Assembly: GCF_005848555.1 (NCBI RefSeq)
Contig: NZ_CP040518.1
Location: 1 to 64,000, forward strand
Direction: 5' to 3'
Length of the DNA: 64,000 nt
Source of the DNA: Blautia sp. SC05B48
Lineage (GTDB): Bacteria > Bacillota > Clostridia > Lachnospirales > Lachnospiraceae
Part shown: positions 1 through 8,996 of the stretch, in pieces
Numbering within the stretch: position 1 is the stretch's first letter
Layout: each line of letters starts with the position of its first letter
Made by a program: the position numbers and the translations under genes
Notes under the pieces: model-generated
The model's input: the letters and a program-made list of their open reading frames with translations, nothing else
Told to the model about the DNA's origin: nothing
Database searches by the model: none

Positions 1-114
1 ATTACTGATCACAATATCTACTTTTGCATTTGTGATCTCTCCCGCATCAATAGCATCCAGGATCGCCTGAAGATTCGTTCCCCCACCGGAAACAAGAACA
101 CCGATCTTTAACAT
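1..114 (-). CDS. purN: Phosphoribosylglycinamide formyltransferase, N-terminal part (cut by window edge)
   Basis: Only the first 38 codons are in the window. The peptide begins [20 protein letters not shown], which is the N-terminal strand and glycine-rich loop of GAR transformylase PurN. This enzyme adds the formyl group of 10-formyl-tetrahydrofolate to GAR in purine synthesis. The ATG lies inside the last codons of purM (7-base overlap), so the two are probably translationally coupled. The rest of the gene lies beyond the left edge. Confidence 0.9.
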   Translation of the reverse strand, partial: MLKIGVLVSGGGTNLQAILDAIDAGEITNAKVDIVISN

Positions 115-1133
115 AAGGTCACTCCCTTTTCTCCCTCTTCAATGGTTCCTACCACATATGGCTTGTCACCGGTTTTACGGATAGCTTCCATTGTTTTGTC
201 AACATCTGCAGGATCTACTGCCAGGATCATTCCAAGACCCATATTATATGTATTATACATCATATGCTCATCAATATTTCCTTTTTCGGCAAGGAGCTTG
301 AAGATCGGAAGTACCGGATAGCTGTCTTTTTTGACAACGGCTCTGGTTCCGTCTTTCAGCATACGTGGGATATTCTCATAGAAGCCGCCACCTGTGATAT
401 GACTGCATGCATGAATCTGCACGCCAGACTCTCGAATGCTTTTCAGTGCTTTTACATAGATTCTGGTCGGTGCGATCAGCGCCTCTCCCAGAGTTGTTCC
501 AAGCTCTTCATAATAAGTATCAAGAGACTCTTTTGTCATGTCAAATACTTTACGTACAAGAGAAAATCCATTGCTATGAACACCTGTGGAAGCCATACCG
601 ATCAGGACATCTCCTGGTTTCAGGGCCTCTCCTGTAAGAAGATCTTTTTTGTCAACGACTCCTACCGCAAATCCGGCAAGGTCGTACTCATCTTCCGGCA
701 TAAGGCCAGGATGCTCTGCTGTCTCACCACCGATCAGAGCTGCCTCAGACTGTACACAGCCCTCTGCAACGCCTTTTACGATCTCTGCGATCTTTTCCGG
801 ATAATTTTTGCCGCAGGCAATGTAGTCCAGGAAAAACAATGGCTCGCCACCTGCACACGCAATATCATTTACGCACATGGCTACGGCATCAATTCCTATG
901 GTATCATGCTTGTCCATAACCATGGCTACCTTAACCTTGGTTCCACATCCGTCTGTTCCGGAAACCAGAGTAGGCTCTTCCATATCTTTGAATTTCTCCA
1001 TGGAAAATGCACCTGAGAATCCGCCGATTCCTCCAAGTACCTCCGGTCTCATCGTCTTGGCAATGTGCTTTTTCATCAGCTCTACTGATTTGTATCCTGC
1101 CTCAATATCTACGCCTGAAGTCTTGTAATCCAT
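108..1133 (-). CDS. purM: Phosphoribosylformylglycinamidine cyclo-ligase (AIR synthetase)
   Basis: Cytoplasmic enzyme that closes the imidazole ring of purines: FGAM plus ATP gives AIR. At 341 residues it has the usual PurM length. Visible family signatures are GGFSGAF near residue 37, [12 protein letters not shown] near 60, the GETAEHPG segment near 137, [16 protein letters not shown] near 180 and [13 protein letters not shown] near 245. The ATG at 1133 follows AAGGAGGACATT, a near-perfect ribosome binding site. It lies between purE (50 bp upstream) and purN (overlapping), giving a purE-purM-purN order as in Gram-positive purine operons. Confidence 0.97.
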   Translation of the reverse strand: MDYKTSGVDIEAGYKSVELMKKHIAKTMRPEVLGGIGGFSGAFSMEKFKDMEEPTLVSGTDGCGTKVKVAMVMDKHDTIGIDAVAMCVNDIACAGGEPLFFLDYIACGKNYPEKIAEIVKGVAEGCVQSEAALIGGETAEHPGLMPEDEYDLAGFAVGVVDKKDLLTGEALKPGDVLIGMASTGVHSNGFSLVRKVFDMTKESLDTYYEELGTTLGEALIAPTRIYVKALKSIRESGVQIHACSHITGGGFYENIPRMLKDGTRAVVKKDSYPVLPIFKLLAEKGNIDEHMMYNTYNMGLGMILAVDPADVDKTMEAIRKTGDKPYVVGTIEEGEKGVTLC

Positions 1134-1183
1134 AATGTCCTCCTTATGACAACACTTTTTTATTTTTATGGTAAAAGATTTAT

Positions 1184-1684
1184 TTAGTAATTTTTGTATC
1201 CAACTTCCTGAAGCCTTGCGTCTTTCTTCTCGACCTGCTCTTTCAGATCCTGACTGTAGGCTTTCAGTCTGGAAAGAAGCTCTGCGTCAGAAGTTGCAAG
1301 GATCTTGGCAGCAAGAAGTCCCGCATTGGCACCACCATTGATCGCTACTGTGGCAACCGGGATACCGCTTGGCATCTGTACGATTGAGTAAAGGGAATCT
1401 CTTCCTCCCAGAGATGTTGTATGCATCGGAATACCGATCACCGGCATTGGAAAGATCGCCGCGCACATTCCCGGAAGATGAGCTGCCATTCCTGCGCCTG
1501 CGATGATAACTTTGAAGCCTTTTTCTTCTGCTGTCTTTGCATACTCGAAAAATACATCCGGTTCTCTGTGTGCGGAAATGATCTTCATCTCATAATCAAT
1601 TCCCAGTTTCTCCAGGATATCTGCTGCTTTGCTCATAACCGGCATATCTGAATCACTACCCATTACAATTCCTACTTTTGCCAT
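1184..1684 (-). CDS. purE: N5-carboxyaminoimidazole ribonucleotide mutase (PurE class I)
   Basis: Converts N5-CAIR to CAIR in purine synthesis. The 166-residue length fits class I PurE. The N-terminus has the loop [10 protein letters not shown] (residues 8-17), and the catalytic histidine lies in SAHREPD near residue 42. The conserved [20 protein letters not shown] segment lies near 95-115. It is the first gene of the purE-purM-purN set and has its own promoter at 1750-1778. I looked for a guanine riboswitch in the short leader and saw none. Confidence 0.96.
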   Translation of the reverse strand: MAKVGIVMGSDSDMPVMSKAADILEKLGIDYEMKIISAHREPDVFFEYAKTAEEKGFKVIIAGAGMAAHLPGMCAAIFPMPVIGIPMHTTSLGGRDSLYSIVQMPSGIPVATVAINGGANAGLLAAKILATSDAELLSRLKAYSQDLKEQVEKKDARLQEVGYKNY

Positions 1685-1749
1685 TGTGTTCTCCTTTCAT
1701 GGTACACTAACTGAATATTAACCTGTGTCCTTTGACTATTGTTATGGTT

Positions 1750-1778
1750 ATTCTACGTATATTCTCACTTTCTGTCAA
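1750..1778 (-). promoter_or_regulatory. Sigma-A-type promoter of purE-purM-purN
   Basis: On the minus strand TTGACA (1773-1778) is followed by exactly 17 bp and TAGAAT (1750-1755). The predicted start is near 1743, giving a leader of about 60 nt before purE. The match is by eye. Confidence 0.7.
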
Positions 1779-1807
1779 TACGATCGGAAAAACTGTAAAT
1801 TTACTAA

Positions 1808-3892
1808 TTAACTTATATTATTAATTAATGGAAGATTCTCAAAAGGACGGTTTAATTCCTCTGTTCCCGGAAGAACAAACCTTCCGTTTTCGATAATGGA
1901 AAGCATTTCTCCCTCATCATCGATCACACGGATGCTTCCAAGCTCATCATAGGGAATGGTAATATCTGTATGACAGCCATAATAAGCAAGGCTTACGTCA
2001 TCCTTTCGCATCTCGGAAATCTCATTATCCCTGGCGATGATTTCTTTTCCATCCGGATTATATACCGGTGTATCCTCTGCCCAGCTGTAACAGGTATCGC
2101 CCACAGCAAAATGCGGTCCCATTTTTTCTGCGATCAGGATCGGAAGCTTATCCGCAATTCCGTATTTCAGCGCCGCCACATAGGCTGTGGTATTTGTACC
2201 GATAGCAAACTCTCCCATGGGGATCTTCGGATGGTGGTGGAGGATATTATCTTCAATATATTTCCGGTTCTCTTCTTCGGTTTTAAAATTCGAACAGGTG
2301 TAATCAATAACCTGGCCGCAGTCAAATACCAGCTTCAGATCCCGGAACTGAAGACCGTTCAGATATACTTTTTTCACATGAAGGATTCCGCCTGTGCCTG
2401 CCAGCTGTGGAGATGTAAAGACTTCGCCCACCGGAATATTCACGTCTGCCACACAGTTCTCAAAATTCGTCTGTTTCTTCGGATCTGTCAGTTCATGAAG
2501 ATGAATCAGAAGATCCGTCTCATTGTCTCCACGTCCTTTGACTTCCACCCACTCACAGGTATCCAGGGTATTGATGATCGTCTGCTGGATTTCCTGATAG
2601 AGATGGTAATCCAATGTATTGATCTTTACGATCTCACGGAAAATTTCCTCATAATTTCCACCAATCTCAGGAACCGGATATGCAATGATCGTAAAACTTC
2701 TCTCATCACCTTTGATGTATCGGTTTACGATCTGTCCGGATTCATTGTCAAGCTCTGTCTGAAGCTTCTGCTGCATCTCGCTTAATGCATAAGCTTCCGG
2801 TTTACTTACCGGAGAGAAAGGATTTTCTCCAAATGTATCAATGCAGGCCGGACCACCATGTACTTCTGCCAGTTCTCTGTACTTCTCATAGGAAGTCTGC
2901 ATAGCCCGAAGTTTTCGCTGAACAAAATCCCCATCCAGGAACAATGCACTGTCCTGACGATGATCGTAATCGTACTGCGGATTGGCAACGCCGCCTGTAT
3001 AGCCTACTCTCACTGCCCCTCTCTTACTTACCACATGCGTTGCATGGCGATAGATTACCGGCTTCAGACCCATTTTTTCAAACTGAAGGATCGCTGCTTT
3101 TACCATCCGTTCGAAGCCAAGACTATATCGGATATTTACTGTTTTCTTTTTTGTGATATCCTTCCGTCCGGTGATAAATCCGATCCGATAGCCTTCTGTA
3201 TAGGTAAAAGCCATCTTATCGATTTCTTCCTGAGAAAGGGAGTTCAGAAACTCTGCAACTCCTGTTTCATTTTCTGAAACAAACTCGCCATAGCGATACA
3301 GATATCTCAGATCGGAAAGATCCGAATTCATGATGATATCTGCCGCAAAGTCAAGCTCCGGATCTACACCTTCCCGTATCCTCTGCTCCATCATATCCTG
3401 GCAGTAATCATTCACATAGGAACGGAGAATCCCTTCCACTGTTGCAGCCTCCGGAAGTTCTTCCTCGCAAAATGCAGAATATACTTCCAGAAACAGTTCC
3501 ATGGATACGATCATATCCCACAGCCTTTTCTCATGTGCATAAGCTACAGTTCCTGCGATCTCTGCATACAGAAAACTGAAGGCTTTTCCGTATTCTCCCA
3601 ACTGCTTTACTGCATACGCCGGATTTCCATAGCTGCTTTCATAATTTTCCGGGAGGATATCCTGATAAAAGCAATGATTTCTCTCCTTCAACTCCTCCAT
3701 CGTAAGCTCTGCTGAGCTCTCATCCATCACATCTGCTGCCATGGAAAGAAACTTTGCCCTGTTTCTGAAAAAATCTCCAAACGGTTTTTTTACGGTTTCT
3801 TCTGTTATGATCTCACGGATCCGTTCCTTCGCAAGTCCATAACGTTCTTTCATGCATTCTTCCAAGACTTCATCTCCCATCTTTTTCATCAT
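1808..3892 (-). CDS. M29-family aminopeptidase, large form
   Basis: A 694-residue protein whose C-terminal half has the features of the thermophilic aminopeptidase (M29, AmpS) family, dinuclear metalloenzymes that remove N-terminal residues from peptides. Likely ligand positions are in GEVFTSPQLAGTGG (about 500), MGEFAIGTN (about 575), KMGPHFAVGDT (about 600) and YGCHTDI (about 655). The first 280 residues are an acidic helical region absent from the classic 410-residue enzymes. The start is uncertain: ATG codons at 3892, 3889 and 3880 all lack a good ribosome binding site. It overlaps the end of the upstream HD-domain gene, so coupling is likely. No signal peptide, so cytoplasmic. Confidence 0.8.
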   Translation of the reverse strand: MMKKMGDEVLEECMKERYGLAKERIREIITEETVKKPFGDFFRNRAKFLSMAADVMDESSAELTMEELKERNHCFYQDILPENYESSYGNPAYAVKQLGEYGKAFSFLYAEIAGTVAYAHEKRLWDMIVSMELFLEVYSAFCEEELPEAATVEGILRSYVNDYCQDMMEQRIREGVDPELDFAADIIMNSDLSDLRYLYRYGEFVSENETGVAEFLNSLSQEEIDKMAFTYTEGYRIGFITGRKDITKKKTVNIRYSLGFERMVKAAILQFEKMGLKPVIYRHATHVVSKRGAVRVGYTGGVANPQYDYDHRQDSALFLDGDFVQRKLRAMQTSYEKYRELAEVHGGPACIDTFGENPFSPVSKPEAYALSEMQQKLQTELDNESGQIVNRYIKGDERSFTIIAYPVPEIGGNYEEIFREIVKINTLDYHLYQEIQQTIINTLDTCEWVEVKGRGDNETDLLIHLHELTDPKKQTNFENCVADVNIPVGEVFTSPQLAGTGGILHVKKVYLNGLQFRDLKLVFDCGQVIDYTCSNFKTEEENRKYIEDNILHHHPKIPMGEFAIGTNTTAYVAALKYGIADKLPILIAEKMGPHFAVGDTCYSWAEDTPVYNPDGKEIIARDNEISEMRKDDVSLAYYGCHTDITIPYDELGSIRVIDDEGEMLSIIENGRFVLPGTEELNRPFENLPLINNIS

Positions 3893-4481
3893 CGATCACA
3901 TGCCCCAGGGCAATGTGTTTGTCAACGAGTTCTTTCATATATTCCCAGATCACTTCAGAACCCTCTCCCGTTTTCCGGTTTCTCTTATAAATCTGACTTT
4001 TCTTCACCTGATGCTCTTCCCAGCTTTTCCCATTGGAAGCATCATTGAGAAACAATGGCTGACAATTATCCAGCACATGGGCAAATTTCGCCTCCGGGGT
4101 TTCGTAAGCCTCAAACTCCTCCCATAATGCTTTTAACCACTGTCCCTGATCTTCCGGCAATAGTCCGTAGATCCGTTCTGCAGCCTGCTTCTCCCTGTAT
4201 TCCTTGGTTGTCGCTCCTTTTTCATCATATGCATAGGTATCACCTGCATCGATTTCTACCAGGTCATGCACCAGTACCATAGGAATCACCTTCGAAAGAT
4301 CCACTTCCACATTGGAATATTCCTTCAAAAGCACTGCCATCAACGCCAGATGCCAGGAATGCTCCGCATCATTCTCTTTCCGCTTTCCGTCTGCAAGATA
4401 TGTCTGACGGAAAATATTCTTGACTTTATCTATTTCCATAATAAAGTCCAGCTGTTTTTTTAAGCGTTCTTTTTTATCCAT
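3870..4481 (-). CDS. HD-domain phosphohydrolase (YfbR/HDDC2-like)
   Basis: 203 residues. The metal-binding HD pattern is visible as ENDAEHSWHLALMA (first His near residue 42), VLVHDLVEIDAGD (HD near 72) and a later Asp in FAHVLDNCQP. This resembles the 5'-deoxynucleotidase YfbR/HDDC2 group, which dephosphorylates dNMPs; the substrate here is inferred, not shown. The gene is followed by the M29 aminopeptidase with a 23-bp overlap and preceded, 3 bp away, by the small membrane protein gene, so it sits in a compact operon. Confidence 0.8.
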   Translation of the reverse strand: MDKKERLKKQLDFIMEIDKVKNIFRQTYLADGKRKENDAEHSWHLALMAVLLKEYSNVEVDLSKVIPMVLVHDLVEIDAGDTYAYDEKGATTKEYREKQAAERIYGLLPEDQGQWLKALWEEFEAYETPEAKFAHVLDNCQPLFLNDASNGKSWEEHQVKKSQIYKRNRKTGEGSEVIWEYMKELVDKHIALGHVIDDEKDGR

Positions 4482-4484
4482 CTG

Positions 4485-4799
4485 TTATACCCCCGATAAA
4501 AAAAGTCCCAGCCAGATAACCAGGATCACTCCATTCAAAATAGACCCGACCATGCTCGTCCTGTGTTTCCGGTTTTCTTCCGAAAAGCTGGAAAGCCCCA
4601 GTGTAAACCCATATGCAGAAAGCAGCATGGCAAAAAGCCCGGTTCCGCCGATCAGGCCCCCGAGCTTTCCATCAAAAAAGAGTGCAAGCACAACTGCCGC
4701 GATAAACAGCACGAGGGAAGCCACCGCAAGTCCTACAGACCATTTTCCCTTGGAAGCTTCTCTTTTTTTTGCAAATACATATCTATATCTTCTTGCCAT
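4485..4799 (-). CDS. Small membrane protein, DUF6142-like
   Basis: 104 residues with a basic N-terminus (MARRYRYVFAKKREASKGKW) and three or four hydrophobic segments near residues 22-42, 48-66 and 85-102. It resembles small Lachnospiraceae proteins described as DUF6142, whose function is unknown. I chose the ATG at 4799 because AGGAG stands eight bases upstream; an in-frame ATG at 4847 lies inside the VanZ gene and would add 16 residues with no better site. It overlaps the end of the VanZ-like gene by 17 bp. Confidence 0.7.
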   Translation of the reverse strand: MARRYRYVFAKKREASKGKWSVGLAVASLVLFIAAVVLALFFDGKLGGLIGGTGLFAMLLSAYGFTLGLSSFSEENRKHRTSMVGSILNGVILVIWLGLFLSGV

Positions 4800-5256
4800 T
4801 AATTTTTCTCCTAATCCTGTCGCAGACTGCATAAATCCCATATCCAAGCGCTGCGCCCAGAGTATTCAATATCATATCATCCACATCAAAGCAGCCAACT
4901 TTTGTGATCAACTGGATCACTTCTATCGTCAGACTGATAACAAATCCGGATAATATGATAAAAAAGCTATTTCGCATTTTTCCGGTTATTACCGGAAGAA
5001 TAAATCCGTATGGCACAAATCCCAGCACATTTCCAAAAACATTTGTGAAAAGCGCAAATGTACCCACTATTTTTCGATAAGTCCAGAAACGCCTGATCTC
5101 CACAAACGGAACAAGATTATAACGGTATTCTCTTTCTGCATCCGCCACTCTTCCGTATCCTTCTGAAAAGAACAGAAGATACACAAGAACAAGAACATAC
5201 AGTACAAAAAAAGCTGTCCCGATTTTTTTTACTCTGCGTTTTGTCCCTTTTTCCAA
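4783..5256 (-). CDS. VanZ-family membrane protein
   Basis: About 157 residues with four hydrophobic segments. The family pattern is clear: YNLVPFVEI near residue 55, NVFGNVLGFVPYGFILP near 80 and an acidic EVIQ...GCFDVDDMILNTLGAALGY block near 120-140. VanZ was first met as an accessory teicoplanin-resistance protein, but most relatives in Firmicutes have no known role. I prefer a TTG start at 5256, preceded by GGGGAGAAT. The alternative GTG at 5292 would put the first codons inside a terminator-like hairpin. No van genes are nearby, so glycopeptide resistance is not implied. Confidence 0.75.
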   Translation of the reverse strand: MEKGTKRRVKKIGTAFFVLYVLVLVYLLFFSEGYGRVADAEREYRYNLVPFVEIRRFWTYRKIVGTFALFTNVFGNVLGFVPYGFILPVITGKMRNSFFIILSGFVISLTIEVIQLITKVGCFDVDDMILNTLGAALGYGIYAVCDRIRRKINGKKI

Positions 5257-5281
5257 TATTCTCCCCTGCTTAAATAGTCCG

Positions 5282-5311
5282 AAAAGCCACACGGAACAAC
5301 GTGCGGCTTTT
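5282..5311 (-). terminator. Hairpin terminator after the 50-residue protein gene
   Basis: Twelve-base arms (5282-5293 and 5300-5311) with one G-U pair and a six-base loop; on the minus strand the stem ends in CTTTT. The U tract is short, so termination may be partial and VanZ may be read through. Confidence 0.5.
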
Positions 5312-5320
5312 CAGATCATA

Positions 5321-5473
5321 TTAGATTAATATCTCTGATTTTCTTCTGAGCAGTCTCGCACCGTTCACGATCATCAGAATTCCTGTGACAAGTCCCGTCA
5401 CCAGAACGACAATACCGAGTGCAAGGCTTCCCGCCCCGCTGCTCGCCATAGTTTTATAAATTTTTTCATTCAT
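5321..5473 (-). CDS. Small membrane protein, 50 residues
   Basis: Short protein MNEKIYKTMASSGAGSLALG... with one long hydrophobic stretch (about residues 15-40) and a basic end (RLLRRKSE). The ATG at 5473 follows GGGAGGA at suitable spacing; the longer frame up to 5578 would run into pyrE and has no ribosome binding site. I think similar short proteins occur in other Lachnospiraceae; the function is unknown. It lies 70 bp downstream of pyrE and before a hairpin terminator, so it may be the last gene of the pyrimidine transcript. Confidence 0.6.
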   Translation of the reverse strand: MNEKIYKTMASSGAGSLALGIVVLVTGLVTGILMIVNGARLLRRKSEILI

Positions 5474-5543
5474 AAGGCTGCGTCCTCCCAGTAAAAGCGG
5501 ACCTTCGGAATCCGCCGCTCTTTTATGACCTTTTATAACAATA

Positions 5544-6218
5544 TTATTCTGCGCCGTACTGGTCATAATATGCATCAATGGCAGCTTTCAGCTTATCATC
5601 GATCACAACACGGCCTTTGTATTCTTTGTTGTAGAGATGCTCAACAACCTCTGCCATAGTTACAATAGCTGTAGTCTGAAGACCGTAGGTTTCCTCGATC
5701 TCTTTGAGCGCACTCTTTGTTCCCTGGCCACGTTCCATACGGTCAACAGAAACCACAAGGCCTATCGGATTTACATCTCCCTGTGCTTTGATGATCGGAA
5801 GTGTTTCTTTAATGGATGTTCCTGCGGTCGTAACATCCTCAATGATCACTACCTTATCCCCATCCTGGATCGGGCTGCCAAGAAGAATTCCTTTATCTCC
5901 GTGGTCTTTCACTTCTTTACGGTTGGAACAGTAACGGATATCCTTTCCGTACATTTCACTGATCTCCATAGTTGCTGCTACAGAAAGCGGAATTCCTTTG
6001 TATGCCGGTCCAAACAGCACATCAAAATCCAGTCCGAACTTGCTTTCTATCGCTTTTGCATAATACTGTCCCAGCTTGCGAAGCTGCGCACCGGTACGGT
6101 AAAATCCTGTATTTACAAAAAATGGTGTCTTTCTTCCTGATTTCGTAGTAAAATCTCCAAATTTCAGGACATTACAGTCAATCATAAATTCAATAAATTC
6201 CTGCTTATACTGTTCCAT
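5544..6218 (-). CDS. pyrE: Orotate phosphoribosyltransferase
   Basis: 224 residues; joins orotate and PRPP to make OMP. The PRPP-binding signature VVIIEDVTTAGTSI lies near residues 121-134, and the loop with basic residues (CSNRKEVKDHGDKG) precedes it. The start at 6218 has GGAGGATTAGATAA upstream. A 139-bp gap separates it from pyrD, longer than the other gaps in the cluster. I saw no convincing terminator there. Confidence 0.96.
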   Translation of the reverse strand: MEQYKQEFIEFMIDCNVLKFGDFTTKSGRKTPFFVNTGFYRTGAQLRKLGQYYAKAIESKFGLDFDVLFGPAYKGIPLSVAATMEISEMYGKDIRYCSNRKEVKDHGDKGILLGSPIQDGDKVVIIEDVTTAGTSIKETLPIIKAQGDVNPIGLVVSVDRMERGQGTKSALKEIEETYGLQTTAIVTMAEVVEHLYNKEYKGRVVIDDKLKAAIDAYYDQYGAE

Positions 6219-6357
6219 TTATCTAATCCTCCATGTTTTTCATATATACGACAAACCCAGAATCCACACTCTGCTGCAATTCCAGTGTAAAATCCCTTTA
6301 TTTATCCTGTTAATTCTAACATATGAACAACAGAATTGCAAATACGGCAATCCTCCG

Positions 6358-7263
6358 TTATTTCACTACTCCGATCAGCTCATTGATATCTTCCACTTTC
6401 TGTTTTTCAAGAAATGCCTGAATACCATCTGCGATCTCCACAGTAGCATAAGGGTTAAAAAAGTTTGCAGTTCCCACAGACACTGCAGTAGCACCTGCCA
6501 TAATAAATTCCAGAGCATCCTCAGCAGTTGCGATTCCTCCCATACCGATGATAGGAAGGGATACTGCATTTGCCACCTGATATACCATACGGACAGCTAC
6601 CGGTTTTACTGCAGGGCCAGACATTCCACCGGTTTTATTTGCCAGTGCAAATGTACGTCTGTTAATATCGATCTTCATGCCTGTCAGGGTATTGATAAGA
6701 GAAAGAACATCTGCACCGCCAGCTTCTGCTGCTTTCGCCATCTCGGTAATATCAGTTACATTTGGGCTCAGTTTCATGATCACCGGCTGTTTTGCATATT
6801 TCTTTACTTCTTTTGTGATCTCTTCAAGAGCTTTCGGATTCTGACCGAAGGCAATTCCGCCTTCCTTGACATTCGGGCAGGAAACATTGATCTCCAGCAT
6901 ATCCACAGGCTCGTTTCCAAGACGTTCTACAACCTCACAATAATCCCTTGCAGATTTGCCACAGACATTGACGATGATCTTTGTATCATATTTTTTAAGG
7001 AACGGAATATCTCTTTCACAGAAAACATCAATCCCTGGATTCTGAAGACCAATGGCATTGAGCATTCCGGATGCTGTCTCTGTCACTCTCGGTGTGGGAT
7101 TTCCCGGCCATGGTACATTTGCCACGCCCTTTGTCACAACCGCACCAAGTCTGTTCAGATCCACAAATTCACTGTATTCTGTTCCGGATCCAAATGTTCC
7201 GGACGCTGTCATCACCGGATTCTTAAGTTCTACGCCGGCAAGATTTACATTCATTCTGCTCAT
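6358..7263 (-). CDS. pyrD: Dihydroorotate dehydrogenase B, catalytic FMN subunit
   Basis: 301 residues, class 1B type. Catalytic cysteine is in NVSCPNVKEGG (about residue 130), typical of class 1 enzymes; FMN-binding segments are KLSPNVTDI near 165 and GMGGIATAEDALEFIMAGA near 243. Class 1B enzymes pass electrons to NAD+ through PyrK, and pyrK is the adjacent upstream gene with an ATGA overlap (7260-7263), which supports a PyrD2K2 complex. Confidence 0.96.
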   Translation of the reverse strand: MSRMNVNLAGVELKNPVMTASGTFGSGTEYSEFVDLNRLGAVVTKGVANVPWPGNPTPRVTETASGMLNAIGLQNPGIDVFCERDIPFLKKYDTKIIVNVCGKSARDYCEVVERLGNEPVDMLEINVSCPNVKEGGIAFGQNPKALEEITKEVKKYAKQPVIMKLSPNVTDITEMAKAAEAGGADVLSLINTLTGMKIDINRRTFALANKTGGMSGPAVKPVAVRMVYQVANAVSLPIIGMGGIATAEDALEFIMAGATAVSVGTANFFNPYATVEIADGIQAFLEKQKVEDINELIGVVK

Positions 7264-8054
7264 AGCTCTACCTCCGTGCTCAGGAATACAGGTCCGTCTT
7301 TACATACTCTCTTGTTATGAACATGAGAATGAGAATCCACATCTTTGGATTTGCACACACAGGCAAGACACGCGCCTACGCCACAGGCCATACGCTCTTC
7401 CATGGAGATCCAGCACGGAATTCCCTTTTCAAGCGCATATGCCTTGATGGCACGGAGCATCGGGGCAGGTCCGCAGGCAAAGATTGCATCTGCCTCAAGA
7501 TCGTTCTCACGGATGGCATCCATAACATTTCCCTTTGTTCCTGCAGAGCCGTCTTCTGTTGCCACATAGACATCTCCGTAAGCTTCAAATTCTTTATTCA
7601 AAAACAGCTCATCTCTGTATCCGAGAACCATGATCTTTTCTGCTTCCAGCTGTTTAGCAGTTTCCAGCATTGGCGGAATTCCGATTCCACCACCCATGAG
7701 AAACACTTTTTTGCCTTTTACTGCATCCAGTGGAAAGCCATTTCCCAGAGGTCCCATAGTCTCAATGGGGACCCCTGCATGAAGTCTGGAAAATTCCTCC
7801 GTACCGGTTCCTTTTCCTGTAACGCGATATACCAGTCTCAGTTTTCCTTCTGCTTTATCGATCTCACAGAGACTGATGGGTCTTGGCAGAAGTTTACCGC
7901 CATTACGGCTGTAAAGTGATACAAACTGTCCCGGCACTGCATTTTTTCCGATCTCACCTGCATCCAGCCACATACTGTAAATATCTGTACCAATACATTC
8001 CTGGCTGAGTATCTTACAGGGCTTTTTTGTTTTTTTATTTTCTGATGTACTCAT
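7260..8054 (-). CDS. pyrK: Dihydroorotate dehydrogenase B, electron transfer subunit
   Basis: 264 residues. FAD domain residues include LLPRPISLCE and an NAD-binding glycine motif FLMGGGIGIPPMLE near 115. The [2Fe-2S] cluster cysteines are at CGVGACLACVC in the C-terminal 40 residues. It carries electrons from PyrD FMN to NAD+. Start ATG at 8054 has AGGAGG upstream. The first 15 residues are very lysine-rich. Confidence 0.95.
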   Translation of the reverse strand: MSTSENKKTKKPCKILSQECIGTDIYSMWLDAGEIGKNAVPGQFVSLYSRNGGKLLPRPISLCEIDKAEGKLRLVYRVTGKGTGTEEFSRLHAGVPIETMGPLGNGFPLDAVKGKKVFLMGGGIGIPPMLETAKQLEAEKIMVLGYRDELFLNKEFEAYGDVYVATEDGSAGTKGNVMDAIRENDLEADAIFACGPAPMLRAIKAYALEKGIPCWISMEERMACGVGACLACVCKSKDVDSHSHVHNKRVCKDGPVFLSTEVEL

Positions 8055-8069
8055 AAAATGCCTCCTGTA

Positions 8070-8996
8070 TTATCTGTTCTCCAGCGCACCGCTGATATCC
8101 GCGATCATATCTTTTACTGCCGCTCTGGAAGCATCTGCGTAATTTTCAGCGCCAAACTCTTTATATTTCTCCTGCTTGTATGCAGCGATGATTCCTCTGG
8201 AAGAGTTTACGATAGCACCAAGTCCGTCTTCATTAAAGAAATGGACAAGATCTGCGCCCTTTCCACCCTGAGCACCATATCCGGGAACAAGGATAAATGT
8301 CTTCGGCATGATTTTTCTTAACACCTTTCCCATTTCCGGATAGGTCGCACCTACAACAGCACCAACATAACTATATCCATCACCCATAAGCTCATCGCCC
8401 CACTGTGCAACCTTCTCACCTACCAGCTCATAGAGCGGGCGGCCGTCGATGACACGATCCTGGAACTCACCACTTGATGGATTGGAAGTTTTGACCAGAA
8501 CAAAGATACCCTTTTTCTCTTCCTTGCATACGTCCATAAAAGGTTTCACACCATCAGAACCAAGGTATGGATTAACCGTTGCAAAATCCTCATCAAAACC
8601 TGCATATTTTTTTGAACCTACCTGAACCTGTCCCAGATGGCCAACTGCATATGCTGCAGATGTGGAACCGATATCACCTCTTTTGATATCACCGATCACA
8701 ACCAGATCTTTGGATTTACAATACTCAACCGTTTTCTTGTATGCGATCAGTCCCGGGATACCAAACTGCTCATACATGGCGATCTGTGGTTTCACTGCCG
8801 GGATCAGATCACAGGTCGCATCCACGATCCCTTTGTTATACTGCCAGATTGCTTCTGCAGCGCCCTCCAGAGTCTCTCCAAACTCTGCAAAAGCCTTCTT
8901 CTGGATATGCTCCGGAATATAATTCAGCATAGGATCCAGTCCTACAACGATTGGTGCATTTGTTTTGCGGATATTGCTGATCAGTTTGTTAATCAT
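8070..8996 (-). CDS. pyrF: Orotidine 5'-phosphate decarboxylase, long (subfamily 2) type
   Basis: 308 residues, longer than the approximately 240-residue common type. Substrate-binding VGLDPMLNYIP at residues 18-28 and the catalytic lysine segment GDIKRGDIGSTSAAY near 98-112 are present, as is a phosphate-binding VPGYGAQGGKG near 240. It decarboxylates OMP to UMP, the last step of UMP synthesis. It overlaps the end of pyrC by four bases and precedes pyrK by 15 bp. Confidence 0.95.
   Translation of the reverse strand: MINKLISNIRKTNAPIVVGLDPMLNYIPEHIQKKAFAEFGETLEGAAEAIWQYNKGIVDATCDLIPAVKPQIAMYEQFGIPGLIAYKKTVEYCKSKDLVVIGDIKRGDIGSTSAAYAVGHLGQVQVGSKKYAGFDEDFATVNPYLGSDGVKPFMDVCKEEKKGIFVLVKTSNPSSGEFQDRVIDGRPLYELVGEKVAQWGDELMGDGYSYVGAVVGATYPEMGKVLRKIMPKTFILVPGYGAQGGKGADLVHFFNEDGLGAIVNSSRGIIAAYKQEKYKEFGAENYADASRAAVKDMIADISGALENR

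Noticed and set aside
1685-1749. Possible guanine riboswitch in front of purE
   Set aside because: The leader is only about 60 nt and lacks the conserved loop sequences of purine riboswitches.
4783-5256. Glycopeptide resistance from the VanZ-like gene
   Set aside because: No other van genes are present, and VanZ-family proteins are common in Firmicutes without resistance.
5256-5292. Upstream GTG start for the VanZ-family gene
   Set aside because: It would place the first codons in the terminator hairpin; the TTG at 5256 has a ribosome binding site.
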